Assembly: GCA_016840085.1 (NCBI GenBank)
Contig: JAEOTA010000036.1
Location: forward strand, 62,001 to 126,000
DNA: 64,000 nt
Origin: Promethearchaeota archaeon
Lineage (GTDB): Archaea > Asgardarchaeota > Lokiarchaeia > Sigyniarchaeales > SOKP01
Direction: 5' to 3'
Below are positions 19,139 through 29,389 of the stretch, one piece after another (within the stretch, counting starts at the first letter, position 1; each line of letters starts with the position of its first letter). The position numbers and the translations under genes were made by a program. Below the pieces are notes generated by a model. The model was given only the letters and a program-made list of their open reading frames with translations, was not told where the DNA came from and did no database searches.

Positions 19139-20176
19139 TTAAAGCATATTTTTAATCATCCAACGTAATGCTTTCATAATTCTCTCATCTTCCTCCAAAA
19201 CATTAATTGGAAAATATCTAATTCTCATATCCACTTCTTTTAATTCCTTAATAGCAAACGATTCTTGAATGAATTCTGAGGAAAATTTTTCTTTATTATA
19301 AAATTTATTACCTATAATTAGTATTGGAACTAGTCTATTTCCCATTTCTAAACGTCTGTCATCAATTATCTGAAAAAGTTTTTTTGTTTCATTCAAAGAA
19401 TCTTCATTAGATGCATTAAAAATTAATATGAATCCCTGTGCATGTTCCATACATTTTTCAAAAGATTCGTAGCCCTTACAATAAAAATCACATTTATTAT
19501 CGTCAAAATTTAAAATTTCGAGATTTTCTACTAGTACTTCATAGATACGAGTTGGTAAATCATCACTTTTTATATTGAGAAATTGTATTAATTCAACATT
19601 TTTTAGAAAAGTTGTTCTACCAGTTTTTGGAGCCCCTACAATGAATACTTTCTTAATAATTCGTTTACTTACTATTGGGGTTTCTATTTGATAACTTGGA
19701 GATAATCTTTTAAAATATTTACTAAAGATTTCTAAGAATTTGTTTTTTAAATCATTATTAGCTAAATTTAAGATACTATCATTTAAAGCTCCATTCTTAT
19801 TTGAATGTAATAGGGACGCAAGATCGTTTAATTTTCTTAATTCTACAGCAAATTCTTCCAATATTGGTGATTTTGATTCTAAATATTTGAAAACATCTAC
19901 AATTTGATCCTTGAAAATAGCGGTTCTAACCAAATAACTGATCATTAATAATTCCTTACCACCACGAGCAAATTGAGAATCGATATAGAAAATATGATTT
20001 ACTGTCTGGAATTTTCTATACGCAAAAATAAATGTACCCTCTTCGTCATTAAATTCAAGAATTCGTCCTAAATCTGGTGTTCCTGCTATCTCACTCAAAC
20101 TCTCATTTGCATATAACAAATTTGGGCCAATAACTTGATCAAAATAAGAAACACAGAGTATTTGGTCTTCGGACAT
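19139..20176 (-). CDS. Longin-like domain fused to a degenerate small-GTPase domain
   Basis: 345 residues. Residues 1-120 alternate strands and helices like a longin domain (ILCVSYFDQVIGPNLLY, then GTFIFAYRKFQTVNHIFYI, then a long helix). Residues 175-345 resemble a Ras-type GTPase with a P-loop GAPKTGRTT at 181-189. The usual P-loop lysine is arginine (R187). The NKxD motif reads NKFY (290-293), so the guanine-specifying aspartate is missing, and no DxxG is seen. It therefore may bind nucleotide weakly or not at all, like pseudo-GTPases in trafficking complexes. A role in Asgard membrane or signalling machinery is inferred. It stands alone. Confidence 0.6.
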   Translation of the reverse strand: MSEDQILCVSYFDQVIGPNLLYANESLSEIAGTPDLGRILEFNDEEGTFIFAYRKFQTVNHIFYIDSQFARGGKELLMISYLVRTAIFKDQIVDVFKYLESKSPILEEFAVELRKLNDLASLLHSNKNGALNDSILNLANNDLKNKFLEIFSKYFKRLSPSYQIETPIVSKRIIKKVFIVGAPKTGRTTFLKNVELIQFLNIKSDDLPTRIYEVLVENLEILNFDDNKCDFYCKGYESFEKCMEHAQGFILIFNASNEDSLNETKKLFQIIDDRRLEMGNRLVPILIIGNKFYNKEKFSSEFIQESFAIKELKEVDMRIRYFPINVLEEDERIMKALRWMIKNML

Positions 20177-20331
20177 TTTGACATTTAATCTTATGTAATT
20201 TCAAAAAAATTACTAAAAGCTCATTGAAATAATAAGTTGAGCTTTAATTTAAAATTTATAATATGAAATGAAATATCTCGTATATATTTAATTTGAGGCT
20301 TTTAAAAAAAAAAATATTGAGTTTATATTGA

Positions 20332-22020
20332 TTAATGAAGAAAACCTAAAATAAAGCTCAATCCCGTTTGATACGGTGATATGGAACAAATCATTAATGT
20401 AAAGAATAATGTATTAACAATAGCTCCTGCAATAATATTTCCGCTTTTTTTATATATTAAAGTAGAAGTAAATGCATTCAGTAAAAAAAGTGGTATTGCA
20501 AAAGGTAAGAAAGATCCAAAATAAAAGAAACTCCCCATAATCAACGCTACAATAAACAGATACGTAAACCAGTATAAGAATAGAATTCCAAAAATTATAA
20601 TTGAGACCTTAATTAGGGTTTTATTTCCATCTTCAAATTTGTTTTGGAGAACTCCATGAAATATTAGTCCATAAATCATAAAAAAAATGAAGTTTATAAC
20701 TAAAAACAACGGAACCCATGCAATTTTTAATAATGAAGGGATCATCCCTAAATAATTTAATCCACTAGAAAGATATATTATTAAAGTTAAAATTACAGCT
20801 AAAACAATGCCTAATATGAAATTTCTGATTATATTTTCTCTTGATGTTTTAAAAGGTTTCTTAATAATTTCAATTAATCCAACTTTCTTTTTTTTTCCAC
20901 TTCTCCAAAGTAGGACTAAAATTCCAAACGCTTGTCCAAATAACAGAGCTGAAATAAATCCCGCAACCGCTAAAAACAGTAATAATAGAATTGGAATAAA
21001 AATAAATATTCCAAATAACCCAAGTATTAAAGAATAGGCCAACATTTTGCTTCCGATACTAAGAATACTTCCATCTTCTATCTCAAGTTTGAATACTTCT
21101 TCTTCTTTTGGCTTTAGAATAACTTGGGAGAGGGGATCAATTATCAAAATGAAAAATCCGAATCCTCCAAAAAGTTGAAGAGAAAGGATCAATAATCTAG
21201 TATTCATAACATAATTCTCTTCTACAGATCTAACATCAGGAAAAGTATTTGCTAGAAAATTTCGGGCTTCTCTAATGAAGTCTGGATCCCAATCTCCTAA
21301 TACATGGTTTGTTAAATCATCTAAATATATCATGGAAGCATTACCATCTTGAAAACTTCCATATAACTGATTTACATCGAGATTAGAAGCAGGAATACCT
21401 GTATAATCTGATAACCCTACTTTTAAATCGTCTGGTGAAATTAGCTCATCATATCGTCCAAGAATCATTAATATATTTAATGATGCAGTAGAATTTCCTT
21501 TTCTTATATTTGTAGGTAATCTAGTTCCTGCACCTATGAAACACTTAAAATCAGTCGATTCATTTACAAGCTGAATCCCTACTCCACCCATCGAATATCC
21601 AAAATAGGCAAGATTGTTCATATCAATATCAGGTCTAGAGTTTAAATATGATACAATTGCTAAGATATCATTTGTTAAAGAACCCCAACGATGTTCCCCA
21701 GTACTCTGCCCATGTCCTCTAAAGTCAAAAGGAACTGCAACAAAACCTGCTGCAGCAAATTCTACAGCATAATCCTTTAGCATTTCCTTATTTGACATTA
21801 CTCCATGCCCTAGAATAATAGCCTTCTTACTTGAGCCACTATTTTTCGGCTCAAAAACATTAAAAGAAATTGTAACTCCATCAATAGTTTTTACAGTTTT
21901 TCCATAAGTGGATTTTATCCCGATTGGTGTTATAAAGATTAAAACGGTTCCAATGATAAAGAATGCTAAGAATACACAGATAAGAATAATTCTTTTTTTA
22001 GTTATATCCATTTTTCTCAT
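20332..22020 (-). CDS. Alpha/beta hydrolase with C-terminal multi-pass membrane domain
   Basis: 562 residues. A signal-anchor helix lies near residues 10-32. Residues 45-265 are an alpha/beta hydrolase: oxyanion HG at 72-73 and nucleophile elbow GYSMGG with S143. DELISPDD and the H of LTNHVLGDW are candidate acid and base. After a further helix near 270, the C-terminal half holds about seven hydrophobic helices. An outward-facing lipase, esterase or peptidase with a membrane domain is likely. The substrate is unknown. The start is the first ATG, with a second (MDITKKR) three codons in. Confidence 0.75.
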   Translation of the reverse strand: MRKMDITKKRIILICVFLAFFIIGTVLIFITPIGIKSTYGKTVKTIDGVTISFNVFEPKNSGSSKKAIILGHGVMSNKEMLKDYAVEFAAAGFVAVPFDFRGHGQSTGEHRWGSLTNDILAIVSYLNSRPDIDMNNLAYFGYSMGGVGIQLVNESTDFKCFIGAGTRLPTNIRKGNSTASLNILMILGRYDELISPDDLKVGLSDYTGIPASNLDVNQLYGSFQDGNASMIYLDDLTNHVLGDWDPDFIREARNFLANTFPDVRSVEENYVMNTRLLILSLQLFGGFGFFILIIDPLSQVILKPKEEEVFKLEIEDGSILSIGSKMLAYSLILGLFGIFIFIPILLLLFLAVAGFISALLFGQAFGILVLLWRSGKKKKVGLIEIIKKPFKTSRENIIRNFILGIVLAVILTLIIYLSSGLNYLGMIPSLLKIAWVPLFLVINFIFFMIYGLIFHGVLQNKFEDGNKTLIKVSIIIFGILFLYWFTYLFIVALIMGSFFYFGSFLPFAIPLFLLNAFTSTLIYKKSGNIIAGAIVNTLFFTLMICSISPYQTGLSFILGFLH

Positions 22021-22223
22021 TTTTGTCCACTATAAATAGTTCTAATAGACGTTTAATTGATAAGTAATTAGAGTTTGCGATTTATTAATATTATCTTTTT
22101 AGATATATGTTCTTTAGCAACAATATGATGCTTTTTTTTTTTCGAAATCTTTAATTTATTAATGAAACTTTTTTATCAGTCAAAAATTTTTTTTCAATAT
22201 CATAATATTTAGGTAAATTTAAC

Positions 22224-23453
22224 ATGATTACAGATCAAAAGATTATGAAAAGATGGATGGTGGTATTAGGAGCAATTTTGATTCAACTTGCTTTAGGTTC
22301 AATTTATTCATGGGGAACTATGACTCAATTTATAAGTGGAGGAGAATATTTATCTGAATCTGCAGAAGTAACCATATATATTTTCGGCATTGGATTAGCT
22401 GCTTTTGCTATTACAATGATATTCGCTGGAAAATTACAGCAAAAATATGGTCCAAAAAAGATTTCTATGCTCGGAGCAGCATTTATTGGAGCTGGTACTA
22501 TCTTATCTGCTTTAATGACAAATTTCATTGGTTTATTTATTACTTATGGGATTATATTTGGAATGGGAATTGGTTTTGCGTATGTATGTCCAATTGCTAC
22601 AGCTGCTAAATGGTATCCAGATAAGAAGGGATTAATTAGTGGTATTGCTGTAGCTGGTTTTGGTGCGGGATCTTTTATCTTTAATTATTTAATAAGATTC
22701 TTTGCACCCCTTGGGATTCCAAGTATGTATCTATTATTAGGTATTATCTATTTGGCGTTTATTTTAACTGGGGCTATGACAATGAATACTCCTCCAGAAG
22801 GGTGGCTTCCAGAAGGCTATATTCCACCATCATTTACAGAAGATACTGCCGTTGGATTAATCGAATTTGAACGTAGTGAAATGGTTAAACAAAAACAGTT
22901 TTGGCTGTTATGGTTAGCTTATATATTAGGATGCATGCCTGGTTTATTAGTTATAGGAACATTCTCATCATTTGCTAAAAGCAATTCTTCATTTATAATC
23001 TCTGCCGCTGATTTTGTACTTGTAGGGAGCATAGGAGCATTGTTTAATGGACTTGGAAGAATTTTTTGGGGAAAAATTGCCGACATTTTTACTTATAAAA
23101 GAGCCATGTTGATGATGTTTACAGTACAGGCAATTTCATTATTCCTTTACTTCTCAACAAACATAGATATAATCTATTACTTGATTATTACTTGTGTTAT
23201 CCTTCTCTGTTTTGGCGGGAATCTAAGTTTGTTTCCTACGGGAACTGCTGATCTTTTCGGAAATAAACATTTAGGAGAAAATTACGGAGTTATGTTTACA
23301 GCTTATGGTATTGCGGGCTTCATTCAAGCAGTCGCTACAAATGCATTAGTTCTTGCTTTTGGTGGTTATTTCCAATTATATCTAGTTATGGCATTCTTTA
23401 CCATAGGCTCAGTAATCCTGGTATTTCTAGTGAAACCTTCTAAAAAAGAATAA
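22224..23453 (+). CDS. MFS transporter, oxalate/formate antiporter (OFA)-like
   Basis: 409 residues with about 12 membrane helices. The first helix carries GSIYSWG, characteristic of the OFA branch of the major facilitator superfamily, and the loop FAGKLQQKYGPKK is the MFS signature between helices 2 and 3. OFA members exchange small carboxylates such as oxalate, formate or lactate, but the substrate varies widely in archaea. It stands alone between two minus-strand genes. Confidence 0.8.
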   Translation: MITDQKIMKRWMVVLGAILIQLALGSIYSWGTMTQFISGGEYLSESAEVTIYIFGIGLAAFAITMIFAGKLQQKYGPKKISMLGAAFIGAGTILSALMTNFIGLFITYGIIFGMGIGFAYVCPIATAAKWYPDKKGLISGIAVAGFGAGSFIFNYLIRFFAPLGIPSMYLLLGIIYLAFILTGAMTMNTPPEGWLPEGYIPPSFTEDTAVGLIEFERSEMVKQKQFWLLWLAYILGCMPGLLVIGTFSSFAKSNSSFIISAADFVLVGSIGALFNGLGRIFWGKIADIFTYKRAMLMMFTVQAISLFLYFSTNIDIIYYLIITCVILLCFGGNLSLFPTGTADLFGNKHLGENYGVMFTAYGIAGFIQAVATNALVLAFGGYFQLYLVMAFFTIGSVILVFLVKPSKKE

Positions 23454-23546
23454 GAATTAGGCTTTAGTCAAAAAAATTTAACTTTTCTATTTTCCTTTTT
23501 TTAGAAACATAAGAAATAAAAAAAGAAATAGTTAAGAAATAATTAA

Positions 23547-25199
23547 TTATAACTTTCTACGTTTCATCTGAAATATAATAGCAGAAAATGAGACAAATAA
23601 TATTACTATCATGTATATATTATAACCAGGAATGATACCTCCTCCATCTCCATTGTCATCTCCATCTCCATTGTCATCTCCATCACCATTTCCGTCTCCC
23701 TCATAAGTAATTTCCACTTCCACTTCAATGCAGTTCGAAGTAGCATTTCCGAAATTATTGAAGGCTACACCTATAAAGTAATATGTTCCATTAGAATATC
23801 CCGTTAAAGGAAGTGAAAGATCATCAGTTTCCTCTTCTAATATCGTTATGCTATCAACAATTTCAGTAATATAATTTGAGGATTGATAAATTGAATAGCT
23901 ACTCACTCTTGGTGATGGAGTCCAACTTAATGTAAAATTTCCATCAGTATCTAAAACTCCCGCATCAGATGATAAAGTAAAACCTCCAGGAGATTCAATC
24001 GAAAACTTTACAAGAAAAAGATTATAAATACCTCCCCCTTCATAACAATAACCCGTGATATATATTTTATCAAAGGATTCAATAACTAAATCATAACTGT
24101 AATAATCATATGAAGGATTTCTCTCCCAATGTTTATACCATATAAGAGTTCCTGATGAATCATACTTTACTATGCTAATATTTGACATTACGGTATATCC
24201 TCCCACATAAATATAGTCAGCCGAATCTACTCCAATACCACGTGCTTCATCACTTCCTATAGTTCCCCAAGTTCTATTCCATTGCCAATTTCCTTCACAA
24301 TCATACTTAACAACGAAAAAGTCCCTTTGTATTGCCCCATAACTTAATGTAAAACCAGCAGCATATACATTATCCCTTGAATCTAATGTTATAGCCCATC
24401 CTTCATCTTGAGCAGTACCTCCCCACGTCTTATTCCATAAATCATTACCAGAGCTATTAAATTTCACTACTAAAAGATCCATAGTAACTGCTGACATACC
24501 CTCATAACCTGTAACATAGATATTATTAGATGAATCTAAGACAAGATCACGTCCAGATTGATAACCAGGACCATCAAATATAGAAGACCATTCTAAATGA
24601 CCTGAAGAATTATATTTTAATAAGAGCATTGCATAAGATGTGGTGAAAGTTTCACCAGAAATATATATTTTATCTTCAGAATCTATTTCTAGAGCCCAAG
24701 CATTATCATAATTCCCTCCATTAAAAGTTCTTTTCCATTCAAGATCTCCAGAACTATTAAATTTCAATAAAAGAGCATCAAAATTAGGAAATGTAGTCCC
24801 ATTAGCTCCAGCTACATATATATACCCATCTGAATCTAAAGCTATGTCATATCCTATTTCACGATTTCCATTATCCCAAGTAACATTCCATTGTTCTTCA
24901 CCAAGACTGTTATATTTAATCAAGAGAACATCTTCGTCTAAAGATGTTTCATTTTCTCCTACTATATAAATATCTCCAGTTGTTTCATCAATTACAATAC
25001 CTTGTCCAATTTCATCATCTCCCCTATCCCAAGTACGATTCCAATCTTCAGAAAAAGATAATTGTAATGTATCAAAAGAATTTTTAGAGGAAATTGATTT
25101 ATTTGATGTATAAAAAATCTTATTTAAATTAATAAGAAATATCGAGAATAGAAGAAATATCAGCAAAATCTTGAACTTTTCAATTTTTTTTTTTTCCAC
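23547..25199 (-). CDS. Secreted beta-propeller (SBBP/delta-60-type) surface protein with C-terminal sorting signal
   Basis: 550 residues. A signal helix near 8-28 is followed by about seven repeats of 48-60 residues with the pattern GYDIALDSDGYIYVAG...LLLKFNSSG, which form a beta-propeller. A fibronectin-type-III-like domain follows (FTLSWTPSPRVSSYSIY). A Gly/Asp/Asn linker (about 497-518) leads to IPGYN, a membrane helix and the basic end KRRKL. That tripartite end resembles archaeosortase-type sorting signals, so the protein may be processed and lipid-anchored outside the cell. Binding partner unknown. Confidence 0.75.
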   Translation of the reverse strand: MEKKKIEKFKILLIFLLFSIFLINLNKIFYTSNKSISSKNSFDTLQLSFSEDWNRTWDRGDDEIGQGIVIDETTGDIYIVGENETSLDEDVLLIKYNSLGEEQWNVTWDNGNREIGYDIALDSDGYIYVAGANGTTFPNFDALLLKFNSSGDLEWKRTFNGGNYDNAWALEIDSEDKIYISGETFTTSYAMLLLKYNSSGHLEWSSIFDGPGYQSGRDLVLDSSNNIYVTGYEGMSAVTMDLLVVKFNSSGNDLWNKTWGGTAQDEGWAITLDSRDNVYAAGFTLSYGAIQRDFFVVKYDCEGNWQWNRTWGTIGSDEARGIGVDSADYIYVGGYTVMSNISIVKYDSSGTLIWYKHWERNPSYDYYSYDLVIESFDKIYITGYCYEGGGIYNLFLVKFSIESPGGFTLSSDAGVLDTDGNFTLSWTPSPRVSSYSIYQSSNYITEIVDSITILEEETDDLSLPLTGYSNGTYYFIGVAFNNFGNATSNCIEVEVEITYEGDGNGDGDDNGDGDDNGDGGGIIPGYNIYMIVILFVSFSAIIFQMKRRKL

Positions 25200-25355
25200 A
25201 AAAATTCACTTTTTTTTATAGATTTATTAAGTTAGTAACTAAATTAGATAAATATATTATTTTTTCTCTAATTATATATATCTATTCTTTTCTCAAGTAT
25301 ATAATTTTATAAGAGAGAATTTTCATATAATTTAAAAAAATCGAGGTATATTTTT

Positions 25356-26237
25356 ATGGGAGATTTTAAAAAGATGGAACAAGCCTATAAAGCTTCATCC
25401 AAAATACTTGAAAAACGTATGGCAAAAGAGCGTCCAAAGGATTTAGAAATCCTAAAGAAAATAAAAGACTCTTCGATCATTATCGTCGCTGGTTCTTATG
25501 ACAAAATAGAACTTGTCTTAGATCTGATTAAAATTCCTTATGTCTTGATTGAACCTCATGAATTCAGTCAAATTGATTTAAATCCCGACCAAATCTTAAT
25601 TGTTAATTGTCCGGGAGAAATTCAAGAAGGCTTAGAGAAAATTCGAGAGTTTGTAAAAAAGGGAGGGTTCTTATTTACCACTGACTGGGCTTTATTACAT
25701 ATTTTAGAAAAAGTGTTTCCTGAATATGTAAAATATAATGAACGTCCTACAGCTGATGATTGTGTCGGAGTGGAGGTTGTAGATAAGAGTAATAAATTTT
25801 TAGAAGGATTATTTAATGAAGATGCTGATCCCATTTGGTGGCTTGAAAGTTCATCGTATCCAATTCAAATCCTTGATAAAGAAAAAGTAAAAGTATTAGT
25901 AACAAGTAAAGAAATGCAGGAGAAATACGGTGAAGCCCCAATTGTCATTACATTTAATTATGGCGATGGTGGCACAGTTTTACATATGACAAGCCATTAT
26001 TATCTCCAGAGAGCAGAACTTAGAACAAAACGACATAAAATGAGCGCAAAAGAATATGCAATGAAAGAAGTAGGATTATCTGAAACTGAAGCGGATATGG
26101 ACGAATTGGAAGGATTAAGTCTAGGAGAAGCAGAGAGTGCTTATTCAACAACACAATTTATTAGCAATGTCATTGTTGAGCAACAGAAAAATATTAAAAA
26201 GCGAAAGAAGCAAAAGAAAGAAGAAGAGGAAAAATAA
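25356..26237 (+). CDS. Hypothetical protein with class I glutamine-amidotransferase-like fold
   Basis: 293 residues. The core (about 45-230) has the strand pattern of the GATase-like fold (SIIIVAGSYDKIELVLD, IPYVLIEPHEF, QILIVNCPGE, GGFLFTTDWALLHIL). The expected nucleophile Cys after the strand is Asp-Trp here, so enzyme activity is doubtful. GGTVLHMTSHYYLQ near 210 fits the closing strand of the fold, which often senses or binds a ligand. The Lys/Glu-rich C-terminal tail is probably disordered. An AGGT ribosome site lies just upstream. Confidence 0.55.
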   Translation: MGDFKKMEQAYKASSKILEKRMAKERPKDLEILKKIKDSSIIIVAGSYDKIELVLDLIKIPYVLIEPHEFSQIDLNPDQILIVNCPGEIQEGLEKIREFVKKGGFLFTTDWALLHILEKVFPEYVKYNERPTADDCVGVEVVDKSNKFLEGLFNEDADPIWWLESSSYPIQILDKEKVKVLVTSKEMQEKYGEAPIVITFNYGDGGTVLHMTSHYYLQRAELRTKRHKMSAKEYAMKEVGLSETEADMDELEGLSLGEAESAYSTTQFISNVIVEQQKNIKKRKKQKKEEEEK

Positions 26238-26721
26238 TCCTTAATTATAATTTTTTATAGCTTTTTATAGATAGGTAGGAAGAAGGGGATTTTAAAACAA
26301 GCCAATGGATAAAATTAACTCCCCTACCTTTGTTACCTAATTCCAAATAAAAAAATGCTTAAGACCTTATACCCCGACTATAGAAACCTCGAACTGTCTG
26401 GAAATAATTATTACTTAAAGTGAGTAATTTCATCTTATTCTATTTCTCAATTTTTATTTAATTATTAATTGTAAACTTAGTATTAATGACTTTAAGAGTC
26501 CAATTTTTATTATATATAAAAAATTAAATTTGAAAATAAAAACATTAGCTTTCCATTCCCAAAGGATTATAAAGAAGTAAATTACTTGGTTATTAAGCTT
26601 ATAATTAAGAAAAATACGGTAGCTATTAGATTTTATATTATACGTTTTTGAATAAAAATAAACAAAAACTATTTCAATTTTCTTATATTTTCAAAAACAA
26701 ATATTTTCCTCTTTACGAATC
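26238..26721. other. Intergenic region with a locally GC-richer, potentially structured segment
   Basis: 484 bases without a convincing gene. The part from about 26268 to 26402 is clearly richer in G and C than its flanks and can fold: GGGGA pairs with TCCCC and TTTTA with TAAAA inside 26285-26325, and TAGGTA with TACCTA encloses them. The remaining 320 bases are plain AT-rich sequence, presumably the promoter of the transporter gene at 26722. No tRNA, rRNA or known riboswitch was recognised. Confidence 0.4.
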
Positions 26722-28146
26722 ATGGAAGAGATATTACCACTCCCACGAGAATTAAACGGAAAACGGTTAATTGGATATTCTATGGGAGATTTAGGGTTAT
26801 CTTTAGGTAATATCTTCACAGGTGTTTTTGTTTTTCAATATTATGTATATACAATTAATTTAAACGCTCTATTTGTTTCAGTTGGGGTAACCGTACAACT
26901 TATTATCGGAGCGCTCTTTTCTATAATATTTGGAGTAATTATTGACAAAAAAAAACCAGGTAAATTAGGCAAGCGACGGCCTTTTCTACTAATTGGCTTA
27001 CCTATATGGTTTATTACCGGTATTTTAATATGGATTCCCCCGTGGTATTGTCCAGAAGGAAATTCGATGTATATACCAACAGCAATCTATTTTTGGGTGG
27101 TAATTATAATTAGATCCATTTCAAGATCGTTGTTATTCAATGTATACGTTTCTATGCTTCCTGAACAGTCTCAAACTTTAAAAAACAGGGAGTCTGTAGC
27201 CTCTGTACGATCTGGTTTTTCTATAACTGCTTCAATCGTAGCACTGATGTTACCGCTAATAATTCAGAGTATTGTTGAAGATCCTACAAATGTTAAATGG
27301 TGGCAACCATCTGGTAAAATTATTCTTTTTTATATCCCAATAATTGCTGTTTGTTTTGCTATTTTTGGATTAATAGCTGTTCTTCTTATATTTTTCTCGG
27401 TTGATGAGAGTTTTCATAAAACATCACCTCCTTCTGAGAAGAAGAAAATTAGTTTAATAGAAACATTTAAAGGCATGGCGTTGCCGGCTAAAGATCGTAA
27501 CTTCAGGTACTTGGTAATGGCGGGATTTTTTGGGGGTATTGCTGGAAAAATATTAGGGCTTTTAGTGTTTCCTTTTCAAACGTATGTACTCAAGTTTACA
27601 GCAGGTTTTTTCTTTGTTTACGTTTTAATCTCAGTTTTTGGTAAGTTCGGGTGGTACTTTGTGTGGATGAAACTTCGAAAAAGGAATCATTTACTTAGAT
27701 CATATTCTATTGCAATGTTATTAGCAGTAATAGCTTCATTTTTTGGAATGTTCTTTTTAATTGGAATACTTCCTTTTGAAATGCAATTAATATTATATAT
27801 TTTAACATGGAGCACAGTTTTGGGTTCAATGTACTCCCTTCCTTTATTTTCAATCCCTATAACAGCTGCACTTGTTCATGAAGCAGCAGAAAATGCTGAT
27901 GAATCAAATATAGATAAAGCTATGTCAAAAATTTCTGGATCATATTACGGTTTATCACAATTTATTGCATCAATGGGACCAGCTACTGCTTCGTTAATTG
28001 TTGGATTTATTCTTTCTGGACCAAATGAAGAAAATGCAATAATCCTCATATTACTTTTTATATCTATGGGTCTTTTTTACTTGATAGCTTTATTTATTAT
28101 TAGAAAAATAAAAGTTAAACAGACTTCTCTATATAAGTATCAATAG
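26722..28146 (+). CDS. MFS transporter, glycoside-pentoside-hexuronide (GPH)-like
   Basis: 474 residues, about 12 membrane helices. The N-terminus GYSMGDLGLSLGN and the loop GVIIDKKKPGKLGKRRPFLLIG are the signatures of the MelB/GPH branch, which imports sugars or sugar acids with Na+ or H+. The Asp and Arg/Lys residues of the loop DKKKPGKLGKRRP are conserved. The substrate cannot be read. Together with the GH127 glycosidase at 46887 and the sulfatase relic at 35949, it hints at past or present use of polysaccharide breakdown products. Confidence 0.8.
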   Translation: MEEILPLPRELNGKRLIGYSMGDLGLSLGNIFTGVFVFQYYVYTINLNALFVSVGVTVQLIIGALFSIIFGVIIDKKKPGKLGKRRPFLLIGLPIWFITGILIWIPPWYCPEGNSMYIPTAIYFWVVIIIRSISRSLLFNVYVSMLPEQSQTLKNRESVASVRSGFSITASIVALMLPLIIQSIVEDPTNVKWWQPSGKIILFYIPIIAVCFAIFGLIAVLLIFFSVDESFHKTSPPSEKKKISLIETFKGMALPAKDRNFRYLVMAGFFGGIAGKILGLLVFPFQTYVLKFTAGFFFVYVLISVFGKFGWYFVWMKLRKRNHLLRSYSIAMLLAVIASFFGMFFLIGILPFEMQLILYILTWSTVLGSMYSLPLFSIPITAALVHEAAENADESNIDKAMSKISGSYYGLSQFIASMGPATASLIVGFILSGPNEENAIILILLFISMGLFYLIALFIIRKIKVKQTSLYKYQ

Positions 28147-28177
28147 TTTGAGAGCTAATAAGATAGAATATATATAG

Positions 28178-29260
28178 CTATATATTGGCTGGATTTCTAA
28201 TAAAAACTTCAATTAATCGTACTGTGTCATAGATATCTTCAAGTTTTAATAATGAAGTGGGTGAGTGAATATAACGACAAGGGACAGAAACTACTGAACT
28301 AGGTACACCTTCTCGAGTGACTTGAATTTTCCCAGCATCAGTTAATCCATACATCGGCTTCTTTAGTTGATATGGAATTTTTTCTTGCTCTGCATTTTTT
28401 ATAAGTCTTCTATTTATTTTTGGACTTGAGATAATCGATTTATCTGCGACGGTTATAGCTGGACCTTTGCCAATATAAACGGGAATCTCTGATTCCTTAA
28501 TACCTGGCACATCTGCAGCCGTAGTATTCTCAATCGCAATCCCCATGGTTGGATTAAGTTTAAAAGCTCCTGTTGTTGCTCCAATTCTACCTATTTCTTC
28601 TTGTACAGCAAAATTGTACAATACAGTATCTTTAATTTCGGAATTCTCATTTAATAGCATCATTAAATGAAGAAGCACATTACATCCTGTTCTATCATCA
28701 AAAGCTTTCCCGCAAACCATATTATTTGGGAACTCTTCAAAAGTAGCAGAAAGGGTGCCTACGGAACCTATATTAATTTTAGAGTTTAACACTTCATCTT
28801 TTGAACTCATTCCTATATCAATATACATATCATTAAGCTCTACTATCTTTTTTCGTTCACTTACTGACGTAAGATGTGGAGGTTTAGACCCTATAATTCC
28901 CGGCATTATTTCTCCAGATTCAGTTCTTAATATTACAGATTGACCCAATAATATACGAATATCCCAACCACCAACCGGAACAAATCTTAAAAAACCATTC
29001 TTTTCAATATGAGAAACCATGAAACCAATTTCATCCGTATGCGCATCTAACAAGATTTCATTTTTACTTTCATTTCCTTCCTTTACAGCAAGAACATTTC
29101 CTAATTGATCTATCCAGACTCTATCCACTAAACCTTTATTTTCAATTTCACTAAGGATGAATTTACTTACATCTTCTTCATATCCAGAAACACCGAAAAA
29201 AGAAGATAATTTTCGTTGAAAGACTCTAATGCTTTCAATATTTAATATTTCACTCTTCAT
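28178..29260 (-). CDS. M42 family metallopeptidase (aminopeptidase)
   Basis: 360 residues, usual M42 length. Metal and catalytic residues are in place: H74 in LDAHTDE, D188/D189 in AFDDRTGC, E221-E222 in QEEIGRIGA and the late H in RYIHSP. One usual metal aspartate appears as glutamate in AIENTTAADVPG. M42 enzymes form 12-subunit cages (TET) that trim peptides from the N-terminus in the cytoplasm. Its start is about 100 bp from a minus-strand HerA-type gene's end. Confidence 0.85.
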   Translation of the reverse strand: MKSEILNIESIRVFQRKLSSFFGVSGYEEDVSKFILSEIENKGLVDRVWIDQLGNVLAVKEGNESKNEILLDAHTDEIGFMVSHIEKNGFLRFVPVGGWDIRILLGQSVILRTESGEIMPGIIGSKPPHLTSVSERKKIVELNDMYIDIGMSSKDEVLNSKINIGSVGTLSATFEEFPNNMVCGKAFDDRTGCNVLLHLMMLLNENSEIKDTVLYNFAVQEEIGRIGATTGAFKLNPTMGIAIENTTAADVPGIKESEIPVYIGKGPAITVADKSIISSPKINRRLIKNAEQEKIPYQLKKPMYGLTDAGKIQVTREGVPSSVVSVPCRYIHSPTSLLKLEDIYDTVRLIEVFIRNPANI

Positions 29261-29389
29261 AATTTAAAGAAATAGAATTTATTATGAGATTAAATAATTT
29301 GAGATAATTAAAACTATTTAATCAAATTATTGAAATACTTAAAAAAATTGAGTGAATACTAAAAATGATATTAATTAAGTTTAAAAAAA

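Noticed and set aside
26380..26400. GTTCGA on the minus strand as the T-arm of a tRNA
   Set aside because: No matching acceptor, D-arm or anticodon stem could be built around it.
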